A stretch of DNA of 64,000 bases from Alphaproteobacteria bacterium (GCA_028285305.1 JANQPV010000077.1:1-64000), one strand, 5' to 3'. Positions 26,981 to 35,684 are shown, numbered from the stretch's first letter. Notes: a model not told the origin generated them from the letters alone. Translations and numbers: made by a program.

Positions 26981-27002
26981 TGAGTGCGGCGAGCCGCACT
27001 CA
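26981..27002 (-). promoter_or_regulatory. Stem-loop downstream of pucA
   Basis: A perfect 9-bp stem (TGAGTGCGG/CCGCACTCA) closes a four-base loop, between pucA and the repeat-protein gene. There is no T-run after it on the minus strand, so it is more likely an mRNA-processing or stabilising hairpin than a terminator. It would help keep pucBA message in excess over the downstream genes. Confidence 0.6.
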
Positions 27003-27023
27003 CACCCCGTATTTATATCGGCT

Positions 27024-27041
27024 CAGATTGGATCCAATCTG
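27024..27041 (-). promoter_or_regulatory. 18-bp perfect palindrome downstream of pucA
   Basis: CAGATTGGATCCAATCTG is a perfect palindrome 22 bp after the pucA stop, next to the stem-loop at 26981-27002. As RNA it could pair into a hairpin. Together the two structures resemble the 3' stabilising hairpins of other antenna operons. Protein binding is an alternative reading. Confidence 0.5.
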
Positions 27042-27062
27042 CGAACACCGACGATGGTCAGA

Positions 27063-27212
27063 TCAGCCTCCGCCCTGAATAAAAGCAGTGAACCAATCGG
27101 AATTTGATAGCACAGCAAAGTGTACAACAAGTGAGGTTATCGCGACGGCTCCCAAAAACAAGGGCAAGCCGACCGATGGATTAACAACACACCAAAGTCT
27201 ACCTTGATTCAT
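27063..27212 (-). CDS. pucA: LH2 antenna alpha polypeptide
   Basis: A 49-aa single-helix antenna protein that aligns without gaps with LH2 alpha chains: [20 protein letters not shown] followed by the helix with the B850-type ligand His31. The C-terminus is [10 protein letters not shown], giving Phe44 and Ile45 where B800-850 complexes have Tyr44 and Trp45. These residues hydrogen-bond the pigment acetyl groups; their loss is the mark of blue-shifted B800-820 (LH3) complexes. The retained Met1-Asn2-Gln3-Gly4 start matches chains whose formyl-Met ligates B800. It follows pucB by 14 bp with an AAGGAG ribosome site. Confidence 0.95.
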   Translation of the reverse strand: MNQGRLWCVVNPSVGLPLFLGAVAITSLVVHFAVLSNSDWFTAFIQGGG

Positions 27213-27226
27213 AACTTAAGCTCCTT

Positions 27227-27406
27227 TCAGCCGCCCCACGGCGTGAACGCATACACGAGAACGTGGGCAATTAACGATATGAAGAAAAACACACGTGTTC
27301 CGTCGATGATGTGTTTGTGGAGTTCTTCGGACTCTTTGATTGTTAGTCCCGTTGGCCAGATCCGGTCTGGATCGTCCAGATCTGCTGTCTGCGTTTCATG
27401 GGCCAT
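27227..27406 (-). CDS. pucB: LH2 antenna beta polypeptide
   Basis: A 59-aa antenna protein. The core ESEELHKHIIDGTRVFFF and LIAHVLVYAFTPW are the LH2 beta signature: His30 matches the B800-contact histidine and His48 is the B850-type ligand. AAGGAG lies ten bases before the ATG. It is the first gene of the puc operon, controlled by a PpsR-type operator about 80 bp upstream. Both puc genes are too short for most simple gene finders. Confidence 0.95.
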   Translation of the reverse strand: MAHETQTADLDDPDRIWPTGLTIKESEELHKHIIDGTRVFFFISLIAHVLVYAFTPWGG

Positions 27407-27483
27407 TGGCTCATCTCCTTTTATTGCAAATGGTCAGCGATACGGTCTGTCGCAATTCAAAGGTTATCGCTCTATTTTTTGAC

Positions 27484-27501
27484 TGTCAAGCTAGCTTGAC
27501 A
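27484..27501 (-). promoter_or_regulatory. PpsR/CrtJ operator and -35 region of the puc operon
   Basis: TGTCAAGCTAGCTTGACA is a perfect 18-bp palindrome matching TGT-N12-ACA. On the minus strand its final TTGACA is a consensus -35, with a TAACCT -10-like hexamer after a 17-bp spacer. Repressor binding would cover the -35 box of pucB. Only one full site is visible here, unlike the pair at bchC. Confidence 0.8.
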
Positions 27502-27886
27502 AGTTTTATCGTCAATGTGAGTAGACACCCAAATCGCTTGGCGCTCACGTCGGCCCCGACCGAACGCAGCAGACAATTCCAACACGTCTCCCATTTCGAT
27601 CTCTTCAAGGGACGTCAGGGGCCCCAAAGGCAATACGACCTAACGAACAAATGGTAATAGAGGCGGGCTCCGAAAGGCCGCGCGGGCTGCGAAGAGGTCG
27701 CGTGTCGGCAACATCAAATATGTTCAGACTACGAAACAAGAAAAAGCGGAGCGTTGGTTTTCAGGTCTGGCCCATCAAACCAAGTTGGATATCTTCGCCG
27801 TCGTCGCGGCATCGGGGAACGGGCCCGCCAACGGCGCACATACTCAGCCTCATCACCTCACGACGTCTGGTTCGTCTTGGGAAGTT
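27502..27886. other. Intergenic region between the puc operator and tRNA-Ala
   Basis: No gene or clear structure was found in these 385 bases. They separate the photosynthesis cluster from the housekeeping block. Distal puc activator sites could lie here, but none was recognised. Confidence 0.5.
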
Positions 27887-27962
<76 letters not shown>

Positions 27963-28030
27963 TATTGTTGCAATGAACGAACGTTGACCCGAAGGCCAGA
28001 CTCCGGTCGTTCAACAGCCAGCAATAAAAC

Positions 28031-28516
28031 TCAATCCTCTTTTCCAATGTCGGTGTCGATGATGTCAGACATATCGTCTTCAAACTCGTCATCTTGCTCA
28101 AGGAGTTGATCGCTTTCTGCCTCGTCGTCCCCTAAGTCCACATCGCCCGTATCAATATCGATATCAGACTCTTCCATTTCGACGTCGTCGTCTTCCAAGT
28201 CGATGTCGTCCTCGTCAAGGGCAGCAGCACGGGCACCCCGGGCATCCGTGGTTTCTTCGTCCGCCTCTTCAAGACTTACGACCTTGTCCTCAGCCTCTTC
28301 TGCGACCTCCGCTGCTGTTTCCTCTTTCGGAGGAGCTTCGGTCTCTTTGGGTTCCGGCTTGGTCTTTTTCACTTCCACCGGTGGCGCGATATCGGTCTTT
28401 ATTTCATACACCGCTTCGCACTTGGGGCACACAATAGGGTTGCGATTCAAGTCATAGAACTTTGTACCGCATTCCCTGCAGATGCGTTTGGTGCCCAATT
28501 CTTCTTTTCTGGCCAA
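28031..28516 (-). CDS. FYDLN acid family protein (TIGR02300)
   Basis: The N-terminal part reads ELGTKRICRECGTKFYDLNRNPIVCPKCEAVYE, with two CXXC pairs forming a zinc-ribbon-like unit and the FYDLN motif that names the family. The remainder is an extremely acidic, low-complexity tail (EEADEETTDARG, then DDDVEMEESDIDIDTGD). The family is confined largely to Alphaproteobacteria and its function is unknown. A TTG at 28516 gives the usual family N-terminus; the frame continues upstream to 28588. It is divergent from aroA. Confidence 0.85.
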   Translation of the reverse strand: MARKEELGTKRICRECGTKFYDLNRNPIVCPKCEAVYEIKTDIAPPVEVKKTKPEPKETEAPPKEETAAEVAEEAEDKVVSLEEADEETTDARGARAAALDEDDIDLEDDDVEMEESDIDIDTGDVDLGDDEAESDQLLEQDDEFEDDMSDIIDTDIGKED

Positions 28517-28662
28517 TGTGTCGCTCGTCTTTTGTGGTCCGATTTGGTTTGCTTTTGGTGGGCAAAATGGCACAACCATACACGCCACCAGCCCTTTTGC
28601 CGACCGATTGCAGGTGCAGCGTGGCTTGATATACGATTCAATTAGAAAATCAATTCAAAGCT

Positions 28663-30012
28663 TTGTCTATTCTTTACTCGCGTTCTTCAAGTCCTTTAAC
28701 TGGCCAGACAACTGTACCTGGGGACAAATCGATTTCGCACCGGGCGGTCCTGCTGGGTGGATTGAGTACCGGCGAAACGACGATCGATGGGCTTCTCGAA
28801 AGTGAGGACGTCTTTGCGACCATTGAGGCCATGCGATGCTTTGGTTGCGCAGTGGAGCGCTCCCATCTCACACATGACACGCCAGGATGGCGTGTACAGG
28901 GGCTTGGTGTCGGGGGGTGGCAGGAGCCCAAAGCGGTTCTGAACTTCGGAAATTCGGGAACGGGCGTTCGATTGGTCATGGGGGCAATGGCGACCACCGC
29001 CATCACCGCCAGTTTTGCTGGCGATGCCTCGCTCAGTGCGCGTCCGATGGACCGTGTCTTGACGCCGCTGCGTCTGTTTGGCGCTTCATTCATGGGGGCC
29101 GGCGACGGGACCCGTCTGCCACTTACGATGATTGGCGCGCCCAAGCCCATGCCTGTCACCTACTCCGTACCTGTACCGTCCGCACAAGTTAAATCAGCGG
29201 TTCTCTTTGCGGGCCTGAATGCCCCCGGCAAGACAATCGTTCACGAGTCGGTAAAGACCCGCGACCATACAGAGCGGATGCTGCAAGCGTTCGGGGCGGA
29301 ACTGGTTGTGGACGAAACCAAAAACGGAGGCCGAACCATTGAACTTTCCGGGTACGCGGAACTCCGCGGACACCATATCAGTGTTCCAGGTGATCCTTCG
29401 TCGGCCGCCTTCCTGGTGGCCGCGGCACTGCTCGCTCCAGGGTCTGACCTGCTTGTGAAAAACGTCCTGCTTAATCCGGATCGAACGGGCTTTTATAAGA
29501 CGGTAAAAGAAATGGGAGCAGACCTCCAGATCCAAGATCAACGGCACGAGAGCGGTGAGTCCGTTGCCGATATCCGTGTGAAACATAGCTCCCTTTCCGC
29601 CGTAGACGTGCCCCCTGAACGAGCCCCGTCGATGATCGATGAATACCCCATCTTATCCGTGCTGGCGGCCTGCGCGGACGGAACAACACACATGTCCGGC
29701 ATCGGTGAGTTGCGTGTCAAAGAAAGTGACCGGTTGTCTGCCATTGCCGATGGACTTGCTGCGTGCGGCGTTCTCGTTGAGGCGGGCGAAGATCATCTCA
29801 ACGTTACGGGCACGGATGATGTTCACGGGGATTGCACCATCGACTCCCAAATGGATCACCGGGTGGCCATGTCATTTCTCGTGCTTGGCCTCGTCTCGAC
29901 CAACCCCATTGCTGTGCAAGGGTGCGAAACAATCGCAACGAGCTATCCCTCGTTCGTTGAGACCATGACTCAGATTGGCGCAACGATTCACATGGTGGAT
30001 GCAGCCTCATGA
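28663..30012 (+). CDS. aroA: 3-phosphoshikimate 1-carboxyvinyltransferase (EPSP synthase)
   Basis: A 449-aa enzyme of the shikimate pathway that joins shikimate-3-phosphate with phosphoenolpyruvate. Signatures are VPGDKSISHRAVLLGG near the N-terminus, LNFGNSGTGVRLVMG, and DEYPILSVLAACADG followed by RVKESDRLSAIADGL. Length is normal for bacterial class II-like AroA. The annotated start is a TTG. It overlaps cmk by ATGA. Confidence 0.95.
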   Translation: MSILYSRSSSPLTGQTTVPGDKSISHRAVLLGGLSTGETTIDGLLESEDVFATIEAMRCFGCAVERSHLTHDTPGWRVQGLGVGGWQEPKAVLNFGNSGTGVRLVMGAMATTAITASFAGDASLSARPMDRVLTPLRLFGASFMGAGDGTRLPLTMIGAPKPMPVTYSVPVPSAQVKSAVLFAGLNAPGKTIVHESVKTRDHTERMLQAFGAELVVDETKNGGRTIELSGYAELRGHHISVPGDPSSAAFLVAAALLAPGSDLLVKNVLLNPDRTGFYKTVKEMGADLQIQDQRHESGESVADIRVKHSSLSAVDVPPERAPSMIDEYPILSVLAACADGTTHMSGIGELRVKESDRLSAIADGLAACGVLVEAGEDHLNVTGTDDVHGDCTIDSQMDHRVAMSFLVLGLVSTNPIAVQGCETIATSYPSFVETMTQIGATIHMVDAAS

Positions 30013-30659
30013 TTATCGCGATCGATGGGACGGCCGCGTCGGGGAAAGGCACACTGGCTAAGCGCATTGCCGCACATTATGGCTTCGCCCATCTGGACAC
30101 AGGATCCTTGTACCGCGCCGTCGCCTACCGGGTCCTGGAGCGCGGCCTCTCCGCGCCGGAAGAAGAAGAAGCCGCGGCCCTGGCACAGAGCCTGGATCTC
30201 GGGTCGATCGATTCCAGCGTTTTGCGAACGCCGGACGTTTCGAGGATGTCATCGGTCGTGGCCGCTTTCGACAAAGTGCGGGCGGCGTTGATCGAACAAC
30301 AGCGCGGATTTGCTTCCTCTCCGCCCGGTGAACTCAAAGGGGCAGTCCTAGACGGACGGGACATCGGCACGGTTATCTGTCCGGACGCAGACTTAAAGCT
30401 CTTCATTGATGCCAAACTTGAAGAGAGGGCGCGTCGGCGCTGGCTCGAAGCCCAAAGCCTCGGCAGTATGGATGGACGCAGCCAAGAGCAGGTGCTCGAA
30501 GATCTCCGGGAGCGGGACAAGCGGGACATGTCACGGCCGGTCGCCCCATTGGTGCAGGCTGACGACGCTTACTTGCTAGATACGACTGATTTAGGTATAG
30601 AAGCCGCGTTTGAGGCGGCGTGCAAGATAGTGGATCACGTGTTAGGCCCGTATTTGTAG
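30009..30659 (+). CDS. cmk: Cytidylate kinase
   Basis: A 216-aa P-loop kinase that phosphorylates CMP and dCMP. The N-terminus IIAIDGTAASGKGTLAKRIA contains the P-loop, followed by LDTGSLYRAVAYRVLE. VLDGRDIGTVICPDADLKLFIDA and the arginine-rich REERARRRWLE-type lid are present. It sits between aroA (overlap) and rpsA (231 bp), the conserved alphaproteobacterial order. Confidence 0.96.
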   Translation: MIIAIDGTAASGKGTLAKRIAAHYGFAHLDTGSLYRAVAYRVLERGLSAPEEEEAAALAQSLDLGSIDSSVLRTPDVSRMSSVVAAFDKVRAALIEQQRGFASSPPGELKGAVLDGRDIGTVICPDADLKLFIDAKLEERARRRWLEAQSLGSMDGRSQEQVLEDLRERDKRDMSRPVAPLVQADDAYLLDTTDLGIEAAFEAACKIVDHVLGPYL

Positions 30660-30781
30660 GGTTTATCGCACATTCGCGCGATCTGGAGCCGTCTTGACGC
30701 GATTTTCCTCGATGAAACTTTGATGGAAAAACCTGCGGTCCAAACCGCTTTTCAGCGTTGAGGCCGCGCAGTGATTTATTT

Positions 30782-30810
30782 TTGACAGATCAGTGCGCTG
30801 GTCTTTCATT
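30782..30810 (+). promoter_or_regulatory. Possible rpsA promoter
   Basis: A perfect TTGACA at 30782-30787 is followed after 17 bases by TTCATT, a weak -10. It lies about 80 bases before the rpsA ATG in the 231-bp cmk-rpsA gap. The -35 is good, the -10 poor, so this is only a candidate. Confidence 0.3.
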
Positions 30811-30890
30811 TGTACATTTAATGTAACGCATTTTGAACTAACGCATAGAGACCCTAGAAACCCTAACCCCTGGACCCTTGAGACTTAATA

Positions 30891-32612
30891 ATGGCTGAAA
30901 CCGATATTCAAATGAACCCGTCCACCGAAGACTTTGCTGCTCTTCTTAATGAATCGATGGGGGAAGAAAACTCCCTCGAAGGCACAGTCGTCAAAGGGCG
31001 AGTCATATCGGTTGAGAATGACTTGGCGATCGTCGATGTGGGTCTGAAGACGGAAGGCCGTGTCCCTCTCAAGGAGTTTTCGGTCCCAGGTCAGGAAGTC
31101 GAAATTACCGTCGGCGACGACGTAGAGGTTTATCTTGAGCGCGTTGAAAATGCCGCAGGAGAAGCGGTTCTGTCGCGCGAAAAAGCGAGACGAGAGGAGA
31201 GTTGGGCGCGGCTTGAGAAGAACTACGAAAATGACGAACATGTGGACGGCGTTATTTTCAGCCGGGTTAAAGGTGGATTTACCGTTGATTTGGGCGGTGC
31301 CGTTGCGTTCTTACCCGGCAGCCAAGTCGATATTCGTCCGGTGCGAGACGTCACTCCCCTGATGAATGTCCCCCAGCCGTTCAAAGTTTTAAAAATGGAT
31401 AAGCGCCGAGGCAATATTGTCGTTTCCCGCCGCGCCGTTCTGGAAGTTACGCGCGAAGCACAACGCTCTGAGCTCGTCGCCAAGCTTAAGGAAGATGACA
31501 TTATCGAAGGCGTGGTGAAGAACATCACCGATTATGGGGCGTTCGTCGATCTGGGCGGGGTTGATGGCCTCCTTCATGTCACCGACGTCTCATGGCGGCG
31601 CATCAACCATCCCAGCGAAGTTCTCAACATCGGGGACACGATCAAAGTCCAGGTGATCAAGATCAATCCGGAGACCCAGCGAATCAGTCTGGGTATGAAG
31701 CAATTGGAAAGCGATCCCTGGGACGGCGTCGCGGCCAAGTATCCAATCAACGGCAAGTTTACGGGCCAAATTACAAACATCACCGACTACGGTGCATTCG
31801 TCGAACTGGAGCCGGGTGTCGAAGGTCTGGTGCACGTCTCCGAAATGAGCTGGGTTAAAAAGAACGTTCATCCGGGCAAGATCGTTTCCACTTCGCAAGA
31901 AGTGGAGGTCATGGTGCTCGAAGTTGACCCTGAGAAGCGCCGTATTTCACTTGGCCTCAAGCAATGCATGGAAAATCCGTGGGAAGACTTTGCACGCTCA
32001 CATCCGATCGGCAGCAAGATCGAAGGGGAAATCAAGAACATCACCGAGTTTGGTTTGTTTGTCGGCCTGGACGGCGAGGCCGACGGCATGGTGCATCTGT
32101 CTGACCTCGATTGGGAGCGCGCCGGCGAAGATGCGGTCAAGGATTATGAAAAAGGTCAGGTCATCACCGCGCAGGTCTTGGATATTGACGTGGAGAAGGA
32201 GCGGATCAGCCTGGGTGTGAAACAGCTCTCCGGTGATCCGTATGCGTCCGTCGCAACGATGAAGCGTGGCGACATTGTTACGTGTACTGTTTCGGAGATC
32301 CTCTCGAATGGGATCGAAGTCAGCGTCGGCGAAGGAATCAAGACCTTTATCCGAAAGTCGGACCTTTCACGGGACCGCTCGGAGCAACGCCCTGACCGCT
32401 TTGCTGTCGGCGACAAAGTCGATGCGCGCGTGACATCCATCGATCCGGGGACACGGCGCATATCGGTTTCGATCAAAGCCCGCGAAGTTGCTGAAGAGAA
32501 AGAAGCGGTCGAGCAATATGGCTCTTCGGACTCCGGCGCGACACTCGGCGACATTCTCGGCTCAGCTCTGAAAGATGCGCAAGGCGGCGACGAGAGCGAC
32601 GACAAGTCGTAA
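30891..32612 (+). CDS. rpsA: 30S ribosomal protein S1
   Basis: A 573-aa protein with six S1/OB-fold RNA-binding domains. The repeated phrases IEGVVKNITDYGAFVDLGGVDGLLHVTDVSW and ITNITDYGAFVELEPGVEGLVHVSEMSW mark domains 3 and 4, and later copies read EIKNITEFGLFVGLDGEADGMVHLSDLDW. Length is standard. S1 binds mRNA leaders during initiation. Position after cmk is conserved. Confidence 0.98.
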   Translation: MAETDIQMNPSTEDFAALLNESMGEENSLEGTVVKGRVISVENDLAIVDVGLKTEGRVPLKEFSVPGQEVEITVGDDVEVYLERVENAAGEAVLSREKARREESWARLEKNYENDEHVDGVIFSRVKGGFTVDLGGAVAFLPGSQVDIRPVRDVTPLMNVPQPFKVLKMDKRRGNIVVSRRAVLEVTREAQRSELVAKLKEDDIIEGVVKNITDYGAFVDLGGVDGLLHVTDVSWRRINHPSEVLNIGDTIKVQVIKINPETQRISLGMKQLESDPWDGVAAKYPINGKFTGQITNITDYGAFVELEPGVEGLVHVSEMSWVKKNVHPGKIVSTSQEVEVMVLEVDPEKRRISLGLKQCMENPWEDFARSHPIGSKIEGEIKNITEFGLFVGLDGEADGMVHLSDLDWERAGEDAVKDYEKGQVITAQVLDIDVEKERISLGVKQLSGDPYASVATMKRGDIVTCTVSEILSNGIEVSVGEGIKTFIRKSDLSRDRSEQRPDRFAVGDKVDARVTSIDPGTRRISVSIKAREVAEEKEAVEQYGSSDSGATLGDILGSALKDAQGGDESDDKS

Positions 32613-32627
32613 TTGGCGGAACTTCGG

Positions 32628-32670
32628 GGCGAGCCTGCGCGTCGGCAACCGGCTCGCCTGACGGTTTTGG
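32628..32670 (+). terminator. Terminator-like hairpin after rpsA
   Basis: GGCGAGCC at 32628-32635 pairs with GGCTCGCC at 32651-32658, and a TTTT run ends near 32668. The stem is strong but the T-run short, so termination may be partial. It is 15 bp past the rpsA stop. Confidence 0.5.
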
Positions 32671-32729
32671 TTGCTTGGCCGTTCCCTCTATGATCAGTTG
32701 CTTTCCCAGAAGAAGCGATCACGGAGGAC

Positions 32730-33281
32730 ATGATGAGCGCACTCTCCCTGCCTGGACCCGTTTTTCAGTACGCGTGGGTGGTTCCCGATTTGGACGCGGC
32801 TATAACCTATTGGTCTGAAGTCGTCGGCGTCGGTCCGTTTTTTACGACCGATTTCGATAGTTCGACCATCCCGGATTTTACCTATCGCGGGCAGCCGGCG
32901 GAGCTGCGACAGCGCATCGGCTGGGCCCAAGGCCGCGAGGGGCAAATTGAACTCCTGCAACCGACGACGCCGGCCCCCAATATCTATTTCGACTTGATTC
33001 CCAAAGGACAAATCGGGTTCCATCATGTGGGTATCTGGTCAGATGATTTCGAAGCGGACAAACAGACGCTGCTGGACCGTGGCTATGAGATCGCCTCAAG
33101 CCTGACGTCCGGTGATACGCACATTGCGTACTTTGATACGTCGGGGCCGGCCAGCAGCATGTTGGAGCTCATTGAACGGAACGACTCCATCGTTGGTCTG
33201 TTCGAAATGATCCGGGCCGCCGCCAAAGACTGGGACGGTTCCAAGCCGGCCCGCACGATGGAAGACTTGATGGCGGGTTAG
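32730..33281 (+). CDS. VOC/glyoxalase family protein
   Basis: A 183-aa vicinal-oxygen-chelate fold protein: FQYAWVVPDLDAAITYWSEVVGVGPFF is the first betaalphabetabetabeta unit and IGFHHVGIWSDDFEADKQTLLDRG the second. Possible metal ligands include His in HHVG and Glu in MLELIE. Substrate is unknown; methylmalonyl-CoA epimerase- and dioxygenase-like members look like this. The ribosome site GGAGG lies 5-8 bases before ATGATG. Confidence 0.75.
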   Translation: MMSALSLPGPVFQYAWVVPDLDAAITYWSEVVGVGPFFTTDFDSSTIPDFTYRGQPAELRQRIGWAQGREGQIELLQPTTPAPNIYFDLIPKGQIGFHHVGIWSDDFEADKQTLLDRGYEIASSLTSGDTHIAYFDTSGPASSMLELIERNDSIVGLFEMIRAAAKDWDGSKPARTMEDLMAG

Positions 33282-33340
33282 CGGAGAGCGCTGCGAGTTG
33301 TGCGTTTCTTAAGCTCGTGATGACGATTTCGCGACACCGT

Positions 33341-33778
33341 TTATAGCTCTTGGCGCATTTCGGAACCGACTTTCTTAAATCCGTACTTTTCATAAAAGGG
33401 TTGGTTTTGTTCGGTCGCTTCGACCAGGTAGAGCCCATATTCCTTGCAACCGCGCGCTCTGGCGTTGTCTATGGTCCGTTGCACGAGAAAACCGCCAATA
33501 TTCTTGCCGCGGCCAGCCGGATCGACGATGAGCTCTTCCAGCTGGCAATACTCACCCCCATACCTCATGGCGCAATTATAGGAGACAGACGCCATTCCAA
33601 GCACTTGACCCCCCTCTTCTGCGATGATGATTTGTCCGCGGCTTTGGTCCAAGAGTCGGTCGAACATGGATCCTGCGCCCGGATCGATTGATCCGCCTGC
33701 GAACGATGACAGTGCAGCTAAGAGCTCTAAGCACCTCGAACGGTCTTCGGGGTTCGCGCTTCTGATTGCTATGGTCAC
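33341..33778 (-). CDS. GNAT family N-acetyltransferase
   Basis: A 145-aa acetyl-CoA-dependent acetyltransferase. The acetyl-CoA pyrophosphate loop is DPAGRGKNIGGFLVQRTIDNARARGCKEYGL (motif A, R/QxxGxG/A form), preceded by CQLEELIVD and followed by a NQPFYEKYGFKKVG motif B. Substrate unknown. It faces the VOC gene tail to tail, with the TPR gene 48 bp upstream on the same strand. Confidence 0.85.
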   Translation of the reverse strand: MTIAIRSANPEDRSRCLELLAALSSFAGGSIDPGAGSMFDRLLDQSRGQIIIAEEGGQVLGMASVSYNCAMRYGGEYCQLEELIVDPAGRGKNIGGFLVQRTIDNARARGCKEYGLYLVEATEQNQPFYEKYGFKKVGSEMRQEL

Positions 33779-33826
33779 CGGTTCTTGTCTCCTCTCTCGA
33801 GCAGGATCAAACGTTGGATGGTCAGT

Positions 33827-34675
33827 TTACTCTTCGAGAAGCACACGAAGGACAAAGTCTTCTAGGTCGTCGCAGAGTACCGATTCGTCAGACAGCTGAT
33901 TTGCTTTGAGACAGTCAGCATCTCCTTCTTCTTGTTCACCCAGGCGGTAACGAACGACAGCCCGGCCCATAAGTGCCATAGGTTGTTCCGAGATGGTTTC
34001 GATGGAGGCATCGTAGGCCGCGATCGCTTCATTGTTCCGCCCAGCGACAAGTAAGGCGTGGCCTTTCACAGTATGTAGCATATATAGCAAAGGAAATGTG
34101 CTCTCGGACAAGGCTTCGTCTAATTGTTGAATGGCTTCCTCTGTTCGACCCAAACGCAGCAGCAAACTCCCTCGGTGAAGGTAGGCTGAACTCCGCGCAA
34201 TGGCGTTCTCCACCTTTTCGTCGGTGTGCGACACGGAGATCGCCAAATCGAAGTCTGCTAGGGCCCCTTCAAGATCCGATGTCCGTCTTCGCGCTGCACC
34301 CCGCGCCGTATAGGCCGAGACAAAGCCCGGATCTAACTCGAGTGTCCTATCGAAATCGTCAATGGCTTGCTCGAATTGCTCTAGAAAGCTGAGCGTCACG
34401 CCTCTGTTGAGATAGTAGATTGGTTCCTCCGGTTCCATGGATATTGCGTTGGAAAACTCTCTGATCGCGCCCTCAAAGTCTCGCTCCCGCTTGAGGCGCA
34501 TTGCGTTCAAATACCATTCGTTCGCTGTTTGCTCTTGGCGTTCTGACCCAGTTTGTGAGTCTGTATACAAACTTTCTCCGCTCTGGCGTCCCTGTTCATT
34601 TGCCGCCGCTCCGGGAATACCGTTGCCCAGCGCCAAAACAAGGAGGATTAGAAGGAATTGGAGAACGTTCTTCAT
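33827..34675 (-). CDS. Exported tetratricopeptide-repeat protein
   Basis: A 282-aa protein with a signal peptide (FLLILLVLALGNGIPGAAA) followed by TPR units: EPIYYLNRGVTLSFLEQFEQAIDDFDRTLELDPGFVSAYTARGAARRRTSDLEGALADFDLAI is two clear copies, with two more from about residue 155 to 240. TPRs are protein-binding scaffolds; the partner is not known. Likely periplasmic. Confidence 0.8.
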   Translation of the reverse strand: MKNVLQFLLILLVLALGNGIPGAAANEQGRQSGESLYTDSQTGSERQEQTANEWYLNAMRLKRERDFEGAIREFSNAISMEPEEPIYYLNRGVTLSFLEQFEQAIDDFDRTLELDPGFVSAYTARGAARRRTSDLEGALADFDLAISVSHTDEKVENAIARSSAYLHRGSLLLRLGRTEEAIQQLDEALSESTFPLLYMLHTVKGHALLVAGRNNEAIAAYDASIETISEQPMALMGRAVVRYRLGEQEEGDADCLKANQLSDESVLCDDLEDFVLRVLLEE

Positions 34676-34999
34676 TCAGTTTTCCTAAGTTGAATCCATA
34701 GTCATTCGAGTTCAGCGACGTGGAATGACATGATGAGTCTGTCCACATTCTGCGGGCGCCCGTTCGACCGCCCTCCTGCCCTCCGGAGCTGGCTATCCTG
34801 CTCTACCTTATGAAGTATTTGTAACTGTAGATTGTACCTATGTCACCATGACGGCCGGCCAACCTGCGGTCATCGAGATATCGGATCACAGCACCGTTCC
34901 GAAAAATCGTTTGGAAATAGATAGTTACAGGTTGGACGCTTGACGGCCTCCCGTTGGTTTGGCATTTTGACTCCAACGATTCGAGCCAAACACCAGCCC
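34676..34999. other. Gap between the divergent TPR and ihfB genes
   Basis: The 324-bp region must contain promoters for both genes. No repeat, RNA gene or convincing operator was recognised. A longer in-frame ihfB start exists at 34940 but family members start at 35000. Confidence 0.4.
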
Positions 35000-35335
35000 A
35001 TGATCAAATCGGAACTCATCGCACGATTAACCGACGCCAATCCACATCTCTACCAAAGAGATGTGGAACGCATCGTCAACACGATTTTCGATACGATAGC
35101 TCAAGCGCTTGCAGAAGGCCGGCGGGTCGAACTTCGCGGATTTGGCGCATTCTCCGTCAAATACCGGGAGGCGCGGACAGGCCGTAATCCGCGTACGGGC
35201 GAGTCCGTTCGGGTTGAAGCCAAAGCTGTTCCCTACTTCAAAACCGGCAAGGAAATGCGCGCCAGGTTAAATGGCGGTGTTGAGCCCAATTCGAAATCAG
35301 AAGAGGCAGCCGACCTCGATGAGTTCGATGACTAA
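35000..35335 (+). CDS. ihfB: Integration host factor subunit beta
   Basis: A 111-aa nucleoid protein that bends DNA as a heterodimer with Ihf[18 protein letters not shown] starts the family consensus. The DNA-wrapping arm contains [26 protein letters not shown], and [16 protein letters not shown] closes the domain. The start at ATG 35000 was preferred because homology begins there. Overlaps lapA by 8 bp. IHF takes part in puf and puc control in some purple bacteria. Confidence 0.96.
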   Translation: MIKSELIARLTDANPHLYQRDVERIVNTIFDTIAQALAEGRRVELRGFGAFSVKYREARTGRNPRTGESVRVEAKAVPYFKTGKEMRARLNGGVEPNSKSEEAADLDEFDD

Positions 35336-35681
35336 GTTCGGTCGGACCCTTGTCAATTGGACACTTGTGATCGGCGTCATGCTTTTTGCTGTCTGGTTCG
35401 CGGTTGCCAATCGGCACACGACCCATGTCAGTTTTGACCCCTTTTCCCAGGAGGCCCCTTTTTGGGCAACGCCGCAGATTCCGGTGTACGCACTGGTCCT
35501 GTTTTCGGTCTTCATTGGTATCCTGATCGGGGGATTTGCCAGTTGGTTCTCGGCGGGCCGCGTTCGCCGCTTGGCACGTGAACGAAAACGGGAGAACAAA
35601 AAGTTGGTTCGGGAAGTCGAGGCCGTTCAAAAAGAACCTCAAGGGACTGTCCTGCCCGTTCCCCAAACCAGCAGCAAATGA
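35328..35681 (+). CDS. lapA: LapA family (DUF1049) membrane protein
   Basis: A 117-aa protein with two transmembrane helices ([18 protein letters not shown] and [24 protein letters not shown]) and a basic cytoplasmic helix ([16 protein letters not shown]). Family members help regulate lipopolysaccharide assembly. The ATG at 35328 overlaps the end of ihfB, the conserved pairing in Alphaproteobacteria. Ends 3 bp from the convergent gene. Confidence 0.85.
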   Translation: MTKFGRTLVNWTLVIGVMLFAVWFAVANRHTTHVSFDPFSQEAPFWATPQIPVYALVLFSVFIGILIGGFASWFSAGRVRRLARERKRENKKLVREVEAVQKEPQGTVLPVPQTSSK

Positions 35682-35684
35682 CGG

